Assembly: GCA_016714085.1 (NCBI GenBank)
Contig: JADJNW010000039.1
Span: 62,001-126,000 of the forward strand
Source of the DNA: Saprospiraceae bacterium
Lineage (GTDB): Bacteria; Bacteroidota; Bacteroidia; Chitinophagales; Saprospiraceae
Length of the DNA stretch: 64,000 bases
Reading direction: 5' to 3'
Notes under the pieces: model-generated
What the model was told of the DNA's origin: nothing
Seen by the model: only the letters and a program-made list of their open reading frames with translations
Databases searched by the model: none
Made by a program: the position numbers and the translations under genes
Part shown: positions 36,860-46,254 of the stretch, piece after piece
Numbering within the stretch: position 1 is the first letter of the stretch
Layout of the letters: each line of letters begins with the position of its first letter

Positions 36860-39849
36860 TTGAAACACGTGAATAAAGCGTATTTATTGCTTGCAATTAT
36901 CGGCTTATCGGTTGCTTGTACTACTCAGAAGCGACGCGACGACCTGTCACCTCTTGGCAAACTCTACCACAATACGACCGCCAAATATAACGGCTATTTT
37001 AATGCCAATGAGATTATGATCGGCACTTTTGCACAATTGGATTCGCAGTATCAGGACAATTATAATCAAGTGCTGAGTATGTATCCTTATCTGGAGAATG
37101 AGAATCCGCAAGGGATTTATCCTCAAATGGATACCGCGATCAAAAAAGTTTCGGTGGTAGTGAATTTGCATCGCCCCAGCCAATGGACAGATGACTGTTA
37201 TCTTTTGGTTGGTCAGGCTCAATTCTTAAAGCAGGATTACGAATCTGCTGAGGCGACTTTCAAATATATGCTCAATGAGTTCGATCCGAAGGCAGAAAAA
37301 AAACCTAGCGCAAAGGATCGTTCCAAAGATGCTGCCAAAACTGTGTCTGAGCGAAAAGCGGCGGCCAAAGAAGCCCAGAAAGAGCGTGAGTTGACAGCGA
37401 AAGAGAAGAAAAAAGAGCAAAGCCGGCTGCGCAAAGAGCGCGAGAAACGTGCCAAAGCAATCAAAAAAGAACGCGCCCGCTACAGCAAAGCGGTGAAAAG
37501 AGCTCGTAAGAAAGGATTGCCGCCGCCCAAGCGCCCCGGTAGTAGCACCCAAACGAACCAGGAAGAGCAAGTTGATAAAACGCCGCCACCTTCACCAACT
37601 GTTGAAGACGATAGCAAAAATTCGAAAAAGATAAAAAAGACGAAAAGCAAGCTGAAGAAAAACCAGCAGATGAAGGGCCGGATAATTATTTTTTGAAGCA
37701 CCGTCCGGTTTATCAGGATGCTAAACTGTGGCTAGCAAAAACCTTTATCGAGCGAGATAACTACGATGGCGCTCAACGCCTTATTGCGCAATTGAATGAC
37801 GACCCTGGCACTTTTGATGCGATTAGAAAAGATTTGACTCCGCTGCAAGCTTATTTGCTTTTGAAGCAAAATCAGGCGGAATTAGCCATTGCTCCTCTGG
37901 AACAAGCCATAGAAACTGCTGACAAACGTGCTGATAAGGCTCGCTATGCCTTTATTCTGGCACAATTACAACAGCAAGCCGGCAATAGCGATAGAGCTTA
38001 CGCCAATTTTGAAAGGGTGGTGAAACTGACCAATGAGTACGAAATGGAGTTCAACGCCAAGATGAATATGGCGCAGAATGCCTGGGCAAGCGGTCGTGGC
38101 AGTGCGGAAGACGCTGTTGCTAATCTGAATAAAATGCTCAAAGACGAGAAAAATACAGAATATAAAGACCAGATTTATTATGCGCTTGCTAATATTGCTT
38201 TGAAGGCGGGTGACCGACAAACCGCTATTGAAAACCTCACACTTTCCTTAGAAAATAGCACTTCCAGTAACTCCCAAAAAGTGGAAAGCAGCCTCAAATT
38301 GGCGCAGCTATATTATGAAGATGAAGATTTTGTAGCTGCAAAACAATATTTTGATATTGCACTGCAAGCAATGCAGGATACAGATAAGCGCTACAAAGAG
38401 GTAGAACGATTGAGCAAGAATCTGACGGATATTGCCAAAAATATTGAAATTATTGCATTACAAGATAGTTTGCTTCGCATTGCGCAAATGAGCGAAGATG
38501 AAAAAAAGGAATTTGCTGCCAATATCAAAAAGCAACTTGAAGAGGAACGTGCAGCCCAGCAAGCGCAACTAGTGAATGAACAAATAGGCAACAACAGACA
38601 GGTTGCGGATGCTCGTTCTATCGGCACGCCAGCTTTGCAAAAGGAAAGTTCATTTTTTGCATATAACGATCGTTCGGTAAAACAAGGCAAACGCGATTTT
38701 CAGCGCAAATGGGGCAGTCGTTCTTTGACAGATAATTGGCGCCGCTCCAGCCAGCAATCGGCTGCGCTTATTGATCAAGGTACTGGTACGGATACCTCGG
38801 CAGTAGCAGCGGCTATTACGGATGATGAGGTCGATAATTTTTTAAAAGGAATCCCCAAAACGGAAGCCGAATTTACGGTCGTTCACATCAAGACTCGGGA
38901 AGCAATGATTGCATTGGGCAAGCTCTACCGAGATCGCCTGCAAAACAACGAAAAAGCCATCGAAATTCTCGAAGAATTAAATCGGCGTTACCCGGCTAGC
39001 AATGAAGAATTGGATTCTTGGTATTATTTGTATTTAGCGCATAAAGACTTGAATCACAGCACAGAAGCCAAAGCTTACGCAGATAAAATCGTTGCTAAAT
39101 ACCCGAATTCTACTTATGCTAAGGTCATTCAGGACCCGAATTACATCGTGCAGGCGCAAAATGAAGAAAATAAAGTAATTAATTATTATAATGATGCTTA
39201 CGCAGCTTTTTCCAAAGGCGATTATCAATACGCTTTTAATCAAAGCAATTCGGCGAGAGAAAAGTTTGGAGCTACCAATCCTTTGCAACCCAAATTTGCA
39301 TTGCTGAGCGCTATGAGTACCGGCAATCTCAAGGGCAAAAACGAATATATCTCAGCCTTGAACGAAGTAGTTTCTAAATACCCGAATACAGAAGAGCAGA
39401 AATATGCGCGGGAAGTACTGCGTTTGCTGGGCGCATCCACAGGGACATTGCCAGGGCAACAAAAAATTGAAACCGACCAGTTTGAAGTACAAAATGATCA
39501 AGTTCATTCGGTGATCGTTGTCTTGGAAGATGTAGGTTCACTAAATGATTGTCGGAATGCGGTATCAGATTTTAATAAAAAATATCATGATTTAGACAAA
39601 TTGCGCGTCACGGATGTAATTCTGCCAAGTGGTGAAACCCGTACGCCGCTTATCGTGGTGCGCCGATTCAAGAATAAAGAGGATGCTTTGAAATACATTA
39701 CTGGCATCGAAAGAAACACGAAGGACTTTATTCCCGCGAAATTCCCTTACGAGATTTACGCTATTTCGCAGACCAATTATGGCAAGCTTTTCGCTACGGT
39801 GAAGAGCGTTGAAGTGTATAAGACTTTTTATGATGCGAATTATCGGTAA
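36860..39849 (+). CDS. porW: PorW/SprE tetratricopeptide lipoprotein of the type IX system, one-base frameshift
   Basis: PorW (SprE) is a periplasm-facing lipoprotein with TPR repeats that helps couple the T9SS outer-membrane translocon to the motor. The leader (LLLAIIGLSVACTTQKRR) ends at a lipobox-like cysteine; I take TTG 36860 as start, since the TTG at 36830 precedes a weaker leader. After LYHNTTAKYNGYFNANEIM and a first TPR, a very basic segment follows. The first frame ends at 37696, but the second frame (DEKQAEEKPADEGPDNYFLK at about 37640-37700) leads into PVYQDAKLWLAKTFIERDNY and many TPRs to 39849. One A added near 37616-37620 joins them. About 996 residues. Confidence 0.82.
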
Positions 39850-39908
39850 ATCCAGGAATTAGGGTTGAGGAATGATGAACAATATTTCTCATTCTTCAAC
39901 CCCGAGAA

Positions 39909-40508
39909 TCATTCTCTCAAAAAAATCAATTCATCTCTTTTTGACAATTTCACCATCACGGCTGGCTCGCTGGCAGATTTTTCATTTTGGCGATATTTTA
40001 CTACAAAATCCACCCCTTCAATAATTTCTGAGCTAATCGCACCAAAATTGACAGGAAAAGTCAAATCGCCTATGCTGGCAAAGGAAGCCAACAGAGGCTT
40101 GCCGTATTCGGTGATAAGCGAGCGACAAAATTCATCTTGCACCAAGCGAATTGCCGCAGCACCATCAGACCCGGTAGCATTGGAAGGGAGGTTGCGTGGC
40201 CGATCAAATACCACCGTGAGGGGACGCATATGATAAAGCAGTAAAGTTTCTATTTTCGGGTGTAAATGTTCTACATAATCCTTGAGCATTTGAATGGAGT
40301 CCACTAAAATTTCAAAACTTCTGGCGGTAGCTTTCTGCTTGATATTGTGTACTTTCTCTACAGCCTGGGGATTGGTCGCGTCGCATCCGATACTCCAGAT
40401 GGTATCAGTCGGATAAAGAATGACTCCGCCGTTCCGTAAGATCGCCAAAGCCCCCTTGATATCGTACTCCTGCACCATACGAATCTTTTCGTTTGTATAG
40501 GTCGTCAT
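39909..40508 (-). CDS. YrdC/Sua5-type threonylcarbamoyl-AMP synthase
   Basis: The 199-residue protein is a YrdC-domain protein. Conserved blocks: GGVILYPTDTIWSIGCDA near residue 28, then IKQKATARSFEILVDS (KxR nucleotide/bicarbonate region), YHMRPLTVVFDRP and GSDGAAAIRLVQDEFCRSLI, with the terminal LTFPVNF. These enzymes combine threonine, bicarbonate and ATP to make threonylcarbamoyl-AMP for the t6A37 modification of ANN-decoding tRNAs. Length matches the YrdC-only subfamily (no Sua5 domain). It ends convergently 59 bases from porW. Confidence 0.85.
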   Translation of the reverse strand: MTTYTNEKIRMVQEYDIKGALAILRNGGVILYPTDTIWSIGCDATNPQAVEKVHNIKQKATARSFEILVDSIQMLKDYVEHLHPKIETLLLYHMRPLTVVFDRPRNLPSNATGSDGAAAIRLVQDEFCRSLITEYGKPLLASFASIGDLTFPVNFGAISSEIIEGVDFVVKYRQNEKSASEPAVMVKLSKRDELIFLRE

Positions 40509-40893
40509 AAATCCGAAATTTAACTTGGTAGTCGTTTACACTGTACAAATGGTCGAGGTATCGGGTTGCACAATCCAGCCGCAGCGCATGGAAATTCACA
40601 TGACTGTCAGCTATTGTACGAACCCTTATTAAATTGATCATAAATTGCCTCATCTAAAACAACAAAGTTTATTTTGGGGATATTTACAAATAATGTAACC
40701 CTTTGACAAACTATTTTCTGGCAATCACATTGTTTGAAAGCCTTAGTAAACTTGAGTAACGCAGCACGGTAATGGAATATTATTGGGCTATAATTTTTTT
40801 TGCACCAGGACTATCGAAACCAACAAAATAAATAGTCTATTCAAATGCGTTTACAAAAAATTAAAAGATATTCACACCGACAACTACACAGAA
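40509..40893. other. 385-base divergent intergenic region
   Basis: A minus-strand frame at 40653-40405 overlaps the YrdC start in another frame and a plus-strand frame runs in front of the PKD protein start (40783-40893); neither has independent support. No clear promoter or RNA is seen. Confidence 0.35.
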
Positions 40894-43165
40894 ATGATGC
40901 AACAAACGAACTTAGGGAAGCTTGCAAGCATATTATTGGGCATTATTCTTTCTTTTCAGGCGGAGGCGCGCCACATCATCGGAGGAGTGATTACTTACGA
41001 ATGTAAGGGGAATGGCAGATATGATTTTGAATTGAAAATGTATCGGGATTGCTTTTGTACGAATTGCGCTAATTTTGACCCCGAAGCCTTCATTGCTGTG
41101 TACGAATGTAGCGGCGGCAATTGTAATAATCTTAATCAGAATAGTTTTGTACAACGAGCAAATATTCGACTCGGCACGGTTCGACAAATCGGTGCCCCGG
41201 ATTATCCTTGTTTGATTCCGCCCAATGTTTGCGTGGAGGAAGCAACTTATAATTTTACTTTGAATTTACCGCTATCGACCAATAGTTATCATATTTCTTA
41301 TCAACGTTGTTGCCGAAATATCACCATTAATAATATTATTAATCCGGAGGGTTCTGGTGCGACTTATACCATCGAAATAACGCCCGAAGCCCAACAAGCT
41401 TGCAATAGTAGCCCAAAATTCAATGATTTTCCACCGATAGTGATTTGCGCTGGAGCCAATTTGGAGTACGACCATTCTGCTACCGATCCTGATGGCGATC
41501 AATTGGTATATGAATTTTGTACCCCTTTGCTTGGAGGTGGTCCTATCACCGATGATCCTTTGCTATTTTCCTCTTGTGCAGGCGCTTATCCCAATCCAGC
41601 TTGTCCGCCACCTTATGATTTGGTGACTTTTAGAGCGCCTAATTATACGCCGAGTGCGCCCTTGGGCTTTGGAGGGGCTACTGGGCAAAGTGTGCTTAAA
41701 ATTGATCCGAATACAGGACTCATCACAGGTGTACCGGAACTGCAAGGTCAGTTTGTCGTTGGTGTATGTGTGTCGGAGTATCGAAATGGTGTTTTACTGA
41801 GTAAGGTTTTTCGAGATTTTCAGTTCAATGTAGCCAGTTGCGATCCGCAGGTTTTTGCCAAAGTCAAAGCCGATGAAGTGATCGATGGGCAGCAATATTT
41901 TATTAATTCTTGTGGCGTGACAGATGTTACGATTCAAAATGAAAGCTTTTTGCAACAATTTATAAAGACCTTTGAATGGCGGTTTACTATTGATAATCAG
42001 GTACAAACATATAATCAATGGAGTCCAACTGTAACCTTTCCCGGCGAAGGTAATTATATAGGGCAATTGCTATTGAATCCTGGTACGGACTGTGGCGATA
42101 CGGCTACCGTTTTTGTGAATGTTTTCCCGGCGATTGATGCTGATTTTGAATTTGATTACGATACGTGTGTAGCCCCCACTCCATTCAAGCATCTCAGCGT
42201 CACCGGCAGTGGGCTTATTACGAATTGGAAATGGCAATTTGGAGACGGAGATACTTCTAATATACAAAATCCTAATCATATATATCGAATTCCAGGGGAT
42301 ATTCCGGTTTCACTCACAGTGACCGACAAGAATAAATGTAAGGATACGGAAATCAAGACGATTCCTTATTTTCCCTGTGCCGGCGCTCCTGGTCATCTCG
42401 CCCAGCGAGTTCTTGGGTTGTGTACCTGCGGAAATATTTTTTAATAATCTTTCTTTTCCGATTGATGAAACTTATGATATCAACTGGAGCTTTGGCGACG
42501 GTGGCTCGAGTGGCGACATCAGCCCGACGCATATCTATGAAAATTCAGGAACTTATACGGTTTCGGTGGATATTACTTCCCCGATTGGTTGCACAACAGA
42601 TACGACTTTTAATAATCTGATCACCGTACTACCTTCGCCCGAAGCGAGCTTTAGTTACGTGCCAGATCAGCCCAGTAATATCGAGCCGACGGTGTATTTC
42701 ACAGATTTGTCCCAGCGAGCGATCCGATGGCTTTGGGATTTTGGCAATGGGGCTACTTCTACACAACAAAATCCTACTTACACTTACCGCGATACCGGCG
42801 TTTACGAGGTCAGGCAAATTGTGACGCACCCAAGTGGCTGTATGGATACGCTGATTCAAATCATAGATGTACGGCCCGAGGTGCGCTACCACTTGCCCAA
42901 TGCTTTCACGCCGAATGGCGATGCGCTCAATGATACTTACTTTGGGGTAGGGATTATGGAAGGTGCTACCAATTTTCAAATGACCATTTGGAATCGCTGG
43001 GGCGAAATGATTTTTGAATCGAGCGACCCAAATGAGGGTTGGAATGGTCGAAAATTCAATAATGGCGGGGATTCGCCGAATGGCGTGTATGTCGTAGTTG
43101 TTACTTTTCGGGGGCCGCGAGGCGAGCCTTTTGAGTTTAAAACCTTTGCGACTTTAATTCGGTGA
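40894..43165 (+). CDS. Large PKD-domain exported protein with type B T9SS signal, one-base frameshift
   Basis: I place the start at ATG 40894 because it gives a signal peptide (LGKLASILLGIILSFQAEA); upstream in-frame residues look unlike one. The N-terminal part has HIIGGVITYECKGNG and cysteine pairs (CFCTNC, CSGGNC, CCRN), then PKD-like domains (WKWQFGDGDTSNIQNPNHIY; NWSFGDGGSSGDISPTHIY; WLWDFGNGATSTQQNPTYTY). The first frame stops at 42444; the next holds the rest to 43165 after removing one C from 42373-42375 (FPVPALLVISPS). The end matches the gliding-motility-associated C-terminal signal: HLPNAFTPNGDALND, WNRWGEMIFES, GVYVVVVTF. About 757 residues; a probable surface adhesin or matrix protein. 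Confidence 0.85.
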
Positions 43166-43216
43166 AACTATGGATGCTTTTGATCCTAATTGATATTGAT
43201 ACTATAGATATCAGGA

Positions 43217-43590
43217 TTATTTGATGCTTTGGTGTTGCTTTTCAATGGAAGCTAAAAAATTATTAAGCTTAATGCCAAGCTTTTGTAGTCGGCTATGCAG
43301 ATTCTCATACAATTCGCCATCTTTAATTGACCCAGTTTCAAAAAGCGTTTCAAGATGATCGGTTGTTTCATCATTTGAAGCTAAGGCATACACGATGAAG
43401 CCGATAAATTCTTGTTTGTAGCGCCTCCTGCCGTAACCTTCAACAATGTTAGACTTAATGGATTTACAGACCTCCTTATTTGCTGACCTTGCTCATACAA
43501 TTCAAAACCAGGCAGTTGCATAGTCATATTGTGAATATCAATAACCAAATCTTTTGCCAGTTGCCAAATTTCCAGTTTTCGATAACTCAT
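43217..43590 (-). CDS. Four-helix-bundle (23S intervening-sequence type) protein, one-base frameshift
   Basis: The first frame from 43590 reads YRKLEIWQLAKDLVIDIHNM and QQIRRSV, a strong match to four helix bundle proteins first seen in rRNA intervening sequences. It leaves homology at NPLSLTLL, but another frame continues KSIKSNIVEGYGRRRYKQEF, then FIVYALASNDETTDHLETLF, ending at 43217. Adding one A (T on plus strand at 43463-43465) joins them to about 124 residues. Such proteins are small helical bundles of unknown role, often freestanding. It stands between the PKD gene and rplS. Confidence 0.82.
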
Positions 43591-43636
43591 TTTATTGCTT
43601 TTTAAATTAGACGGACTTTTGTAGTCAGGGTCACAA

Positions 43637-43678
43637 AATCAATAGTATCAAAGGGATCAACAGAATCAATAGTATCAA
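43637..43678. repeat. Two direct repeats, 27-base period
   Basis: AATCAATAGTATCAA occurs at 43637-43651 and 43664-43678 upstream of the rplS promoter. Similar units (GATATTGATACTATAG) occur near 43190. Confidence 0.4.
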
Positions 43679-43698
43679 GAAATTGAACTAAAAAAGAT

Positions 43699-43728
43699 TT
43701 TGAAATCTCACAAAAAACCGTACCTTTG
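43699..43728 (+). promoter_or_regulatory. Bacteroidota-type promoter for rplS
   Basis: TTTG (43699-43702) and TACCTTTG (43721-43728) are 18 bases apart, a near-ideal match. Transcription from about 43735 leaves a leader of about 115 bases, plausible for ribosomal protein autoregulation. Confidence 0.6.
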
Positions 43729-43848
43729 CATCCGCTAAAATTTCAAGACGTTAGATGTTAGACTTTGACACAGACTCTTTTTACTTAGTCTCTCGGTCTT
43801 CAAGTCTCCATCATAACCTCTCTTACCTGACTTTCAAATATTAATGTA

Positions 43849-44208
43849 ATGGACGCTATTAAATATGTACACGAGCAACTGACGCCCAAGCGCGATTTCC
43901 CTGATTTCCGTTCCGGCGACAATATCGTGGTGAAATACAAAATCATCGAAGGTGATAAAGAACGGGAGCAAGCTTTCCGTGGCGATGTGATTCAAATTAG
44001 TGGCGAGGGTCCAACTAAGACGTTCACTGTTCGCAAGATTTCCAACGGCGTTGGAGTGGAGCGTATTTTTCCGTTTTCTACGCCAACGATCGTGAGCATC
44101 GAAGTGACCAAGCGTGGTAAAGTACGCCAGTCGCGCCTGTTCTACTTGCGCAATTTGGTAGGTAAAAAAGCGCGTATCAAAGAACGCAAGTATGTGAAAG
44201 AAGATTAA
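43849..44208 (+). CDS. rplS: 50S ribosomal protein L19
   Basis: The 119-residue basic protein matches L19 along its whole length: FRSGDNIVVKYKI, AFRGDVIQISGEG, FTVRKISNGVGVERIFPF, STPTIVSIEVTKRGKVRQSRLFYLR and the basic tail KKARIKERK. L19 sits at the subunit interface of the ribosome. It has its own promoter and a strong terminator, so it is a single-gene unit. Confidence 0.97.
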   Translation: MDAIKYVHEQLTPKRDFPDFRSGDNIVVKYKIIEGDKEREQAFRGDVIQISGEGPTKTFTVRKISNGVGVERIFPFSTPTIVSIEVTKRGKVRQSRLFYLRNLVGKKARIKERKYVKED

Positions 44209-44231
44209 TCCCGGTTTTATAAAAACCACTG

Positions 44232-44271
44232 TCCGGGCAATAGCGAGGCCGCTGTTTCCCGGATTTTTTTT
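44232..44271 (+). terminator. Intrinsic terminator after rplS
   Basis: TCCGGG/CCCGGA with an inner AGCG/CGCT stem, then TTTTTTTT. Confidence 0.85.
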
Positions 44272-44372
44272 ATCTATAAAGCGATTCTTCCAAAAAATCA
44301 TAGTTTTGGTCGAAACATCAAGTTTCAATTAAAACCTTATCTTTATCCTCGCATTGGCAACCGAAAACCCTG

Positions 44373-44930
44373 ATGTCGAACGAAAAATTTGACGACGTAT
44401 TTCTCAAATTGCAAGCCGGAGATCGCTCTGCGCTGCGCGTACTGTTCCATCAGCACCACCCAATGGTATGTGGCGTTATTCATCGCTTTATTCAAGATCA
44501 CAGCACCGTAGAAGACCTTGCCCAGGAAGTGTTTGTGCGGTTTTGGGAAAAACGCGAACAAATTCAGATTAATTCCTCTTTACAAGCTTACCTGCGTCGG
44601 ATGGCGATCAACGAAGCGCTTGGCTATTTGCGTCGCAACAAGCATTTGCACGATGAAGAAGTAACACCGCAATTAGCGGATTCTAATTATGACGGTAGCG
44701 CAGAAGAACATTATTTGCATAATGAACTGGAACATAGCATCCGTGCTGCGATTGACACCTTGCCGCCCAAATGTCGCACGGTATTTCAATTGAGCCGATT
44801 CGAGGAAATGACGTATCAAGAAATCGCCAATGAAATGGGAATTTCGATCAAAACCGTTGAGAATCAAATGGGTAAGGCCTTGCGAATTTTAAGGGAAAAG
44901 CTAAAAGGATATTTGAGTGTGTTTTTATAA
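44373..44930 (+). CDS. ECF-type RNA polymerase sigma factor
   Basis: The 185-residue protein has region 2 (VEDLAQEVFVRFWEKREQI) and region 4 (LPPKCRTVFQLSRFEEMTYQEIANEMGISIKTVENQMGKALRILR). This is the Bacteroidota ECF group that usually switches on TonB-dependent receptor or surface-polysaccharide genes and is held by a FecR-type anti-sigma factor, encoded next here. Gene order sigma, FecR, STN protein suggests one signalling unit. Confidence 0.95.
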   Translation: MSNEKFDDVFLKLQAGDRSALRVLFHQHHPMVCGVIHRFIQDHSTVEDLAQEVFVRFWEKREQIQINSSLQAYLRRMAINEALGYLRRNKHLHDEEVTPQLADSNYDGSAEEHYLHNELEHSIRAAIDTLPPKCRTVFQLSRFEEMTYQEIANEMGISIKTVENQMGKALRILREKLKGYLSVFL

Positions 44931-44964
44931 TATGGTGATGTGGTGATATAGTGATGTGGTGATT
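44931..44964. repeat. GTGATGTGGTGAT-type tandem tract
   Basis: Units of GTGATGTG/GTGATATA are repeated just after the sigma gene. The same unit family occurs at 59797-59885 and, inverted, near 60005-60035. Confidence 0.5.
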
Positions 44965-45051
44965 GTTAAAAAAGTTATTTTTTTCAAAAAATAATAATTC
45001 TAAATAGGGGGGTGAAAACCTGTTTTGCATCCTCCTATTTGGAATATAGAA

Positions 45052-46086
45052 ATGAAAATGGACGATGCGATTTACATGGAGTTGATAGCCAAATACCTTT
45101 CGGGCAATATTGCTGCTGCTGAAAGGGAAAGATTGATGGCTTGGGCCGAAAGCGACTCGGCTAATCGCTCGTTCTTTGAGCAGACGATTCAACTCTGGAG
45201 CATCTCAAGTGGGTATGAAGTAAAATATGAAACCAATACGCCAAAAGCCTGGGACGCTCTGGAAGCGCGCCTTTTTGGGGACGATATTGCGACGATTCCA
45301 ATAGCAACTGCGTCAAGTGAGAAGCCGTCTGCTAAAATCATGCGTTTGTCTATAAATAAAGTCATTCTTCGTATAGCTGCTGTAATTTTGGCGGCGGTTG
45401 CCATTAGTATATGGCAATTTGGTTATTTTTCGAAAAACCAGGATCAAACCGTAGCGATTGAAACAAAAGCCCAAGAACGCAAAACCATTGAATTGCCTGA
45501 TGGCAGCACCGTTTGGTTGAATGAAAGCACCCGACTTTCTTATGAACAGGATTTCACCGAACGCATTGTGCATCTGGAAGGGGAAGCGTTTTTTGACGTG
45601 ACTAAAAAAGAAGGAAAATCCTTTACTATTCTGAGTGGCGAAGCATCTACAACGGTTTTAGGTACAAGCTTCAATGTACGCGCATATCCGAAAGAGGATC
45701 AAATTGAAGTGACCGTTGCTACCGGAAAAGTGGCCTTGAAGAATATAGAAACTACCAAAGAAGTGCAATTGGTAGCCGGTCAATCGGGGGTTTTAGAAAA
45801 GCCGACCGAAGAAGTGCGCATTGAAGCGGAAGTGAACCTTAACGCTGATGCCTGGAAGACGCAAGAGTTGAAATTTGACGACGCACCTATGTCGGAGGTT
45901 ATTCAAGCAGCAGAGCGTTTTTATGGTGTAAAAATTATCGCTGACGATAATCTTTTGAATTGTCCGCTTACGAGTACGACGGGCTCTGACTTTAATGATT
46001 TTATAAAAACTTTAAATTTTATGAATTCATTTAAAGTGGAGCAACGCGATAGTGTTTATATCATTTCGGGTAAAGGATGTAATTAA
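45052..46086 (+). CDS. FecR-type anti-sigma factor
   Basis: About 344 residues from ATG 45052, chosen because earlier residues (MHPPIWNIE) come from spacer sequence. Cytoplasmic N-terminal part (ELIAKYLSGNIAAAERERLMAWAESD), a membrane segment (VILRIAAVILAAVAISIWQF), then the FecR domain (IELPDGSTVWLNESTRLSY, HLEGEAFFDVTKKEGKSF, VLGTSFNVRAY) and a DUF4974 C-terminal domain (LKFDDAPMSEVIQAAERFYGVKI). It carries the signal from an outer-membrane protein to the sigma factor encoded upstream. Confidence 0.93.
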   Translation: MKMDDAIYMELIAKYLSGNIAAAERERLMAWAESDSANRSFFEQTIQLWSISSGYEVKYETNTPKAWDALEARLFGDDIATIPIATASSEKPSAKIMRLSINKVILRIAAVILAAVAISIWQFGYFSKNQDQTVAIETKAQERKTIELPDGSTVWLNESTRLSYEQDFTERIVHLEGEAFFDVTKKEGKSFTILSGEASTTVLGTSFNVRAYPKEDQIEVTVATGKVALKNIETTKEVQLVAGQSGVLEKPTEEVRIEAEVNLNADAWKTQELKFDDAPMSEVIQAAERFYGVKIIADDNLLNCPLTSTTGSDFNDFIKTLNFMNSFKVEQRDSVYIISGKGCN

Positions 46087-46254
46087 ATAAGGTTTTAGGT
46101 TAAAGATTTCAGGCTTAAAACTTGATGCAATAAATAATTTTAAATATTCTATTAAATGATCAATGGTTTACCAAAGGTATCCCAATGGGGAATTATCAAT
46201 GATCAATGACTCAAAGCAATCTACATTTTCAACAATCGTAAAACACCACTTTTT

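Noticed and set aside
37226..37570. Minus-strand frames opposite the basic segment of PorW
   Set aside because: Shadow frames caused by the Lys/Arg-rich coding on the plus strand; Phe/Leu-rich nonsense on the other strand.
40405..40653. Minus-strand frame overlapping the YrdC gene start
   Set aside because: Different frame from a well-supported gene, no leader or family match; treated as a shadow.
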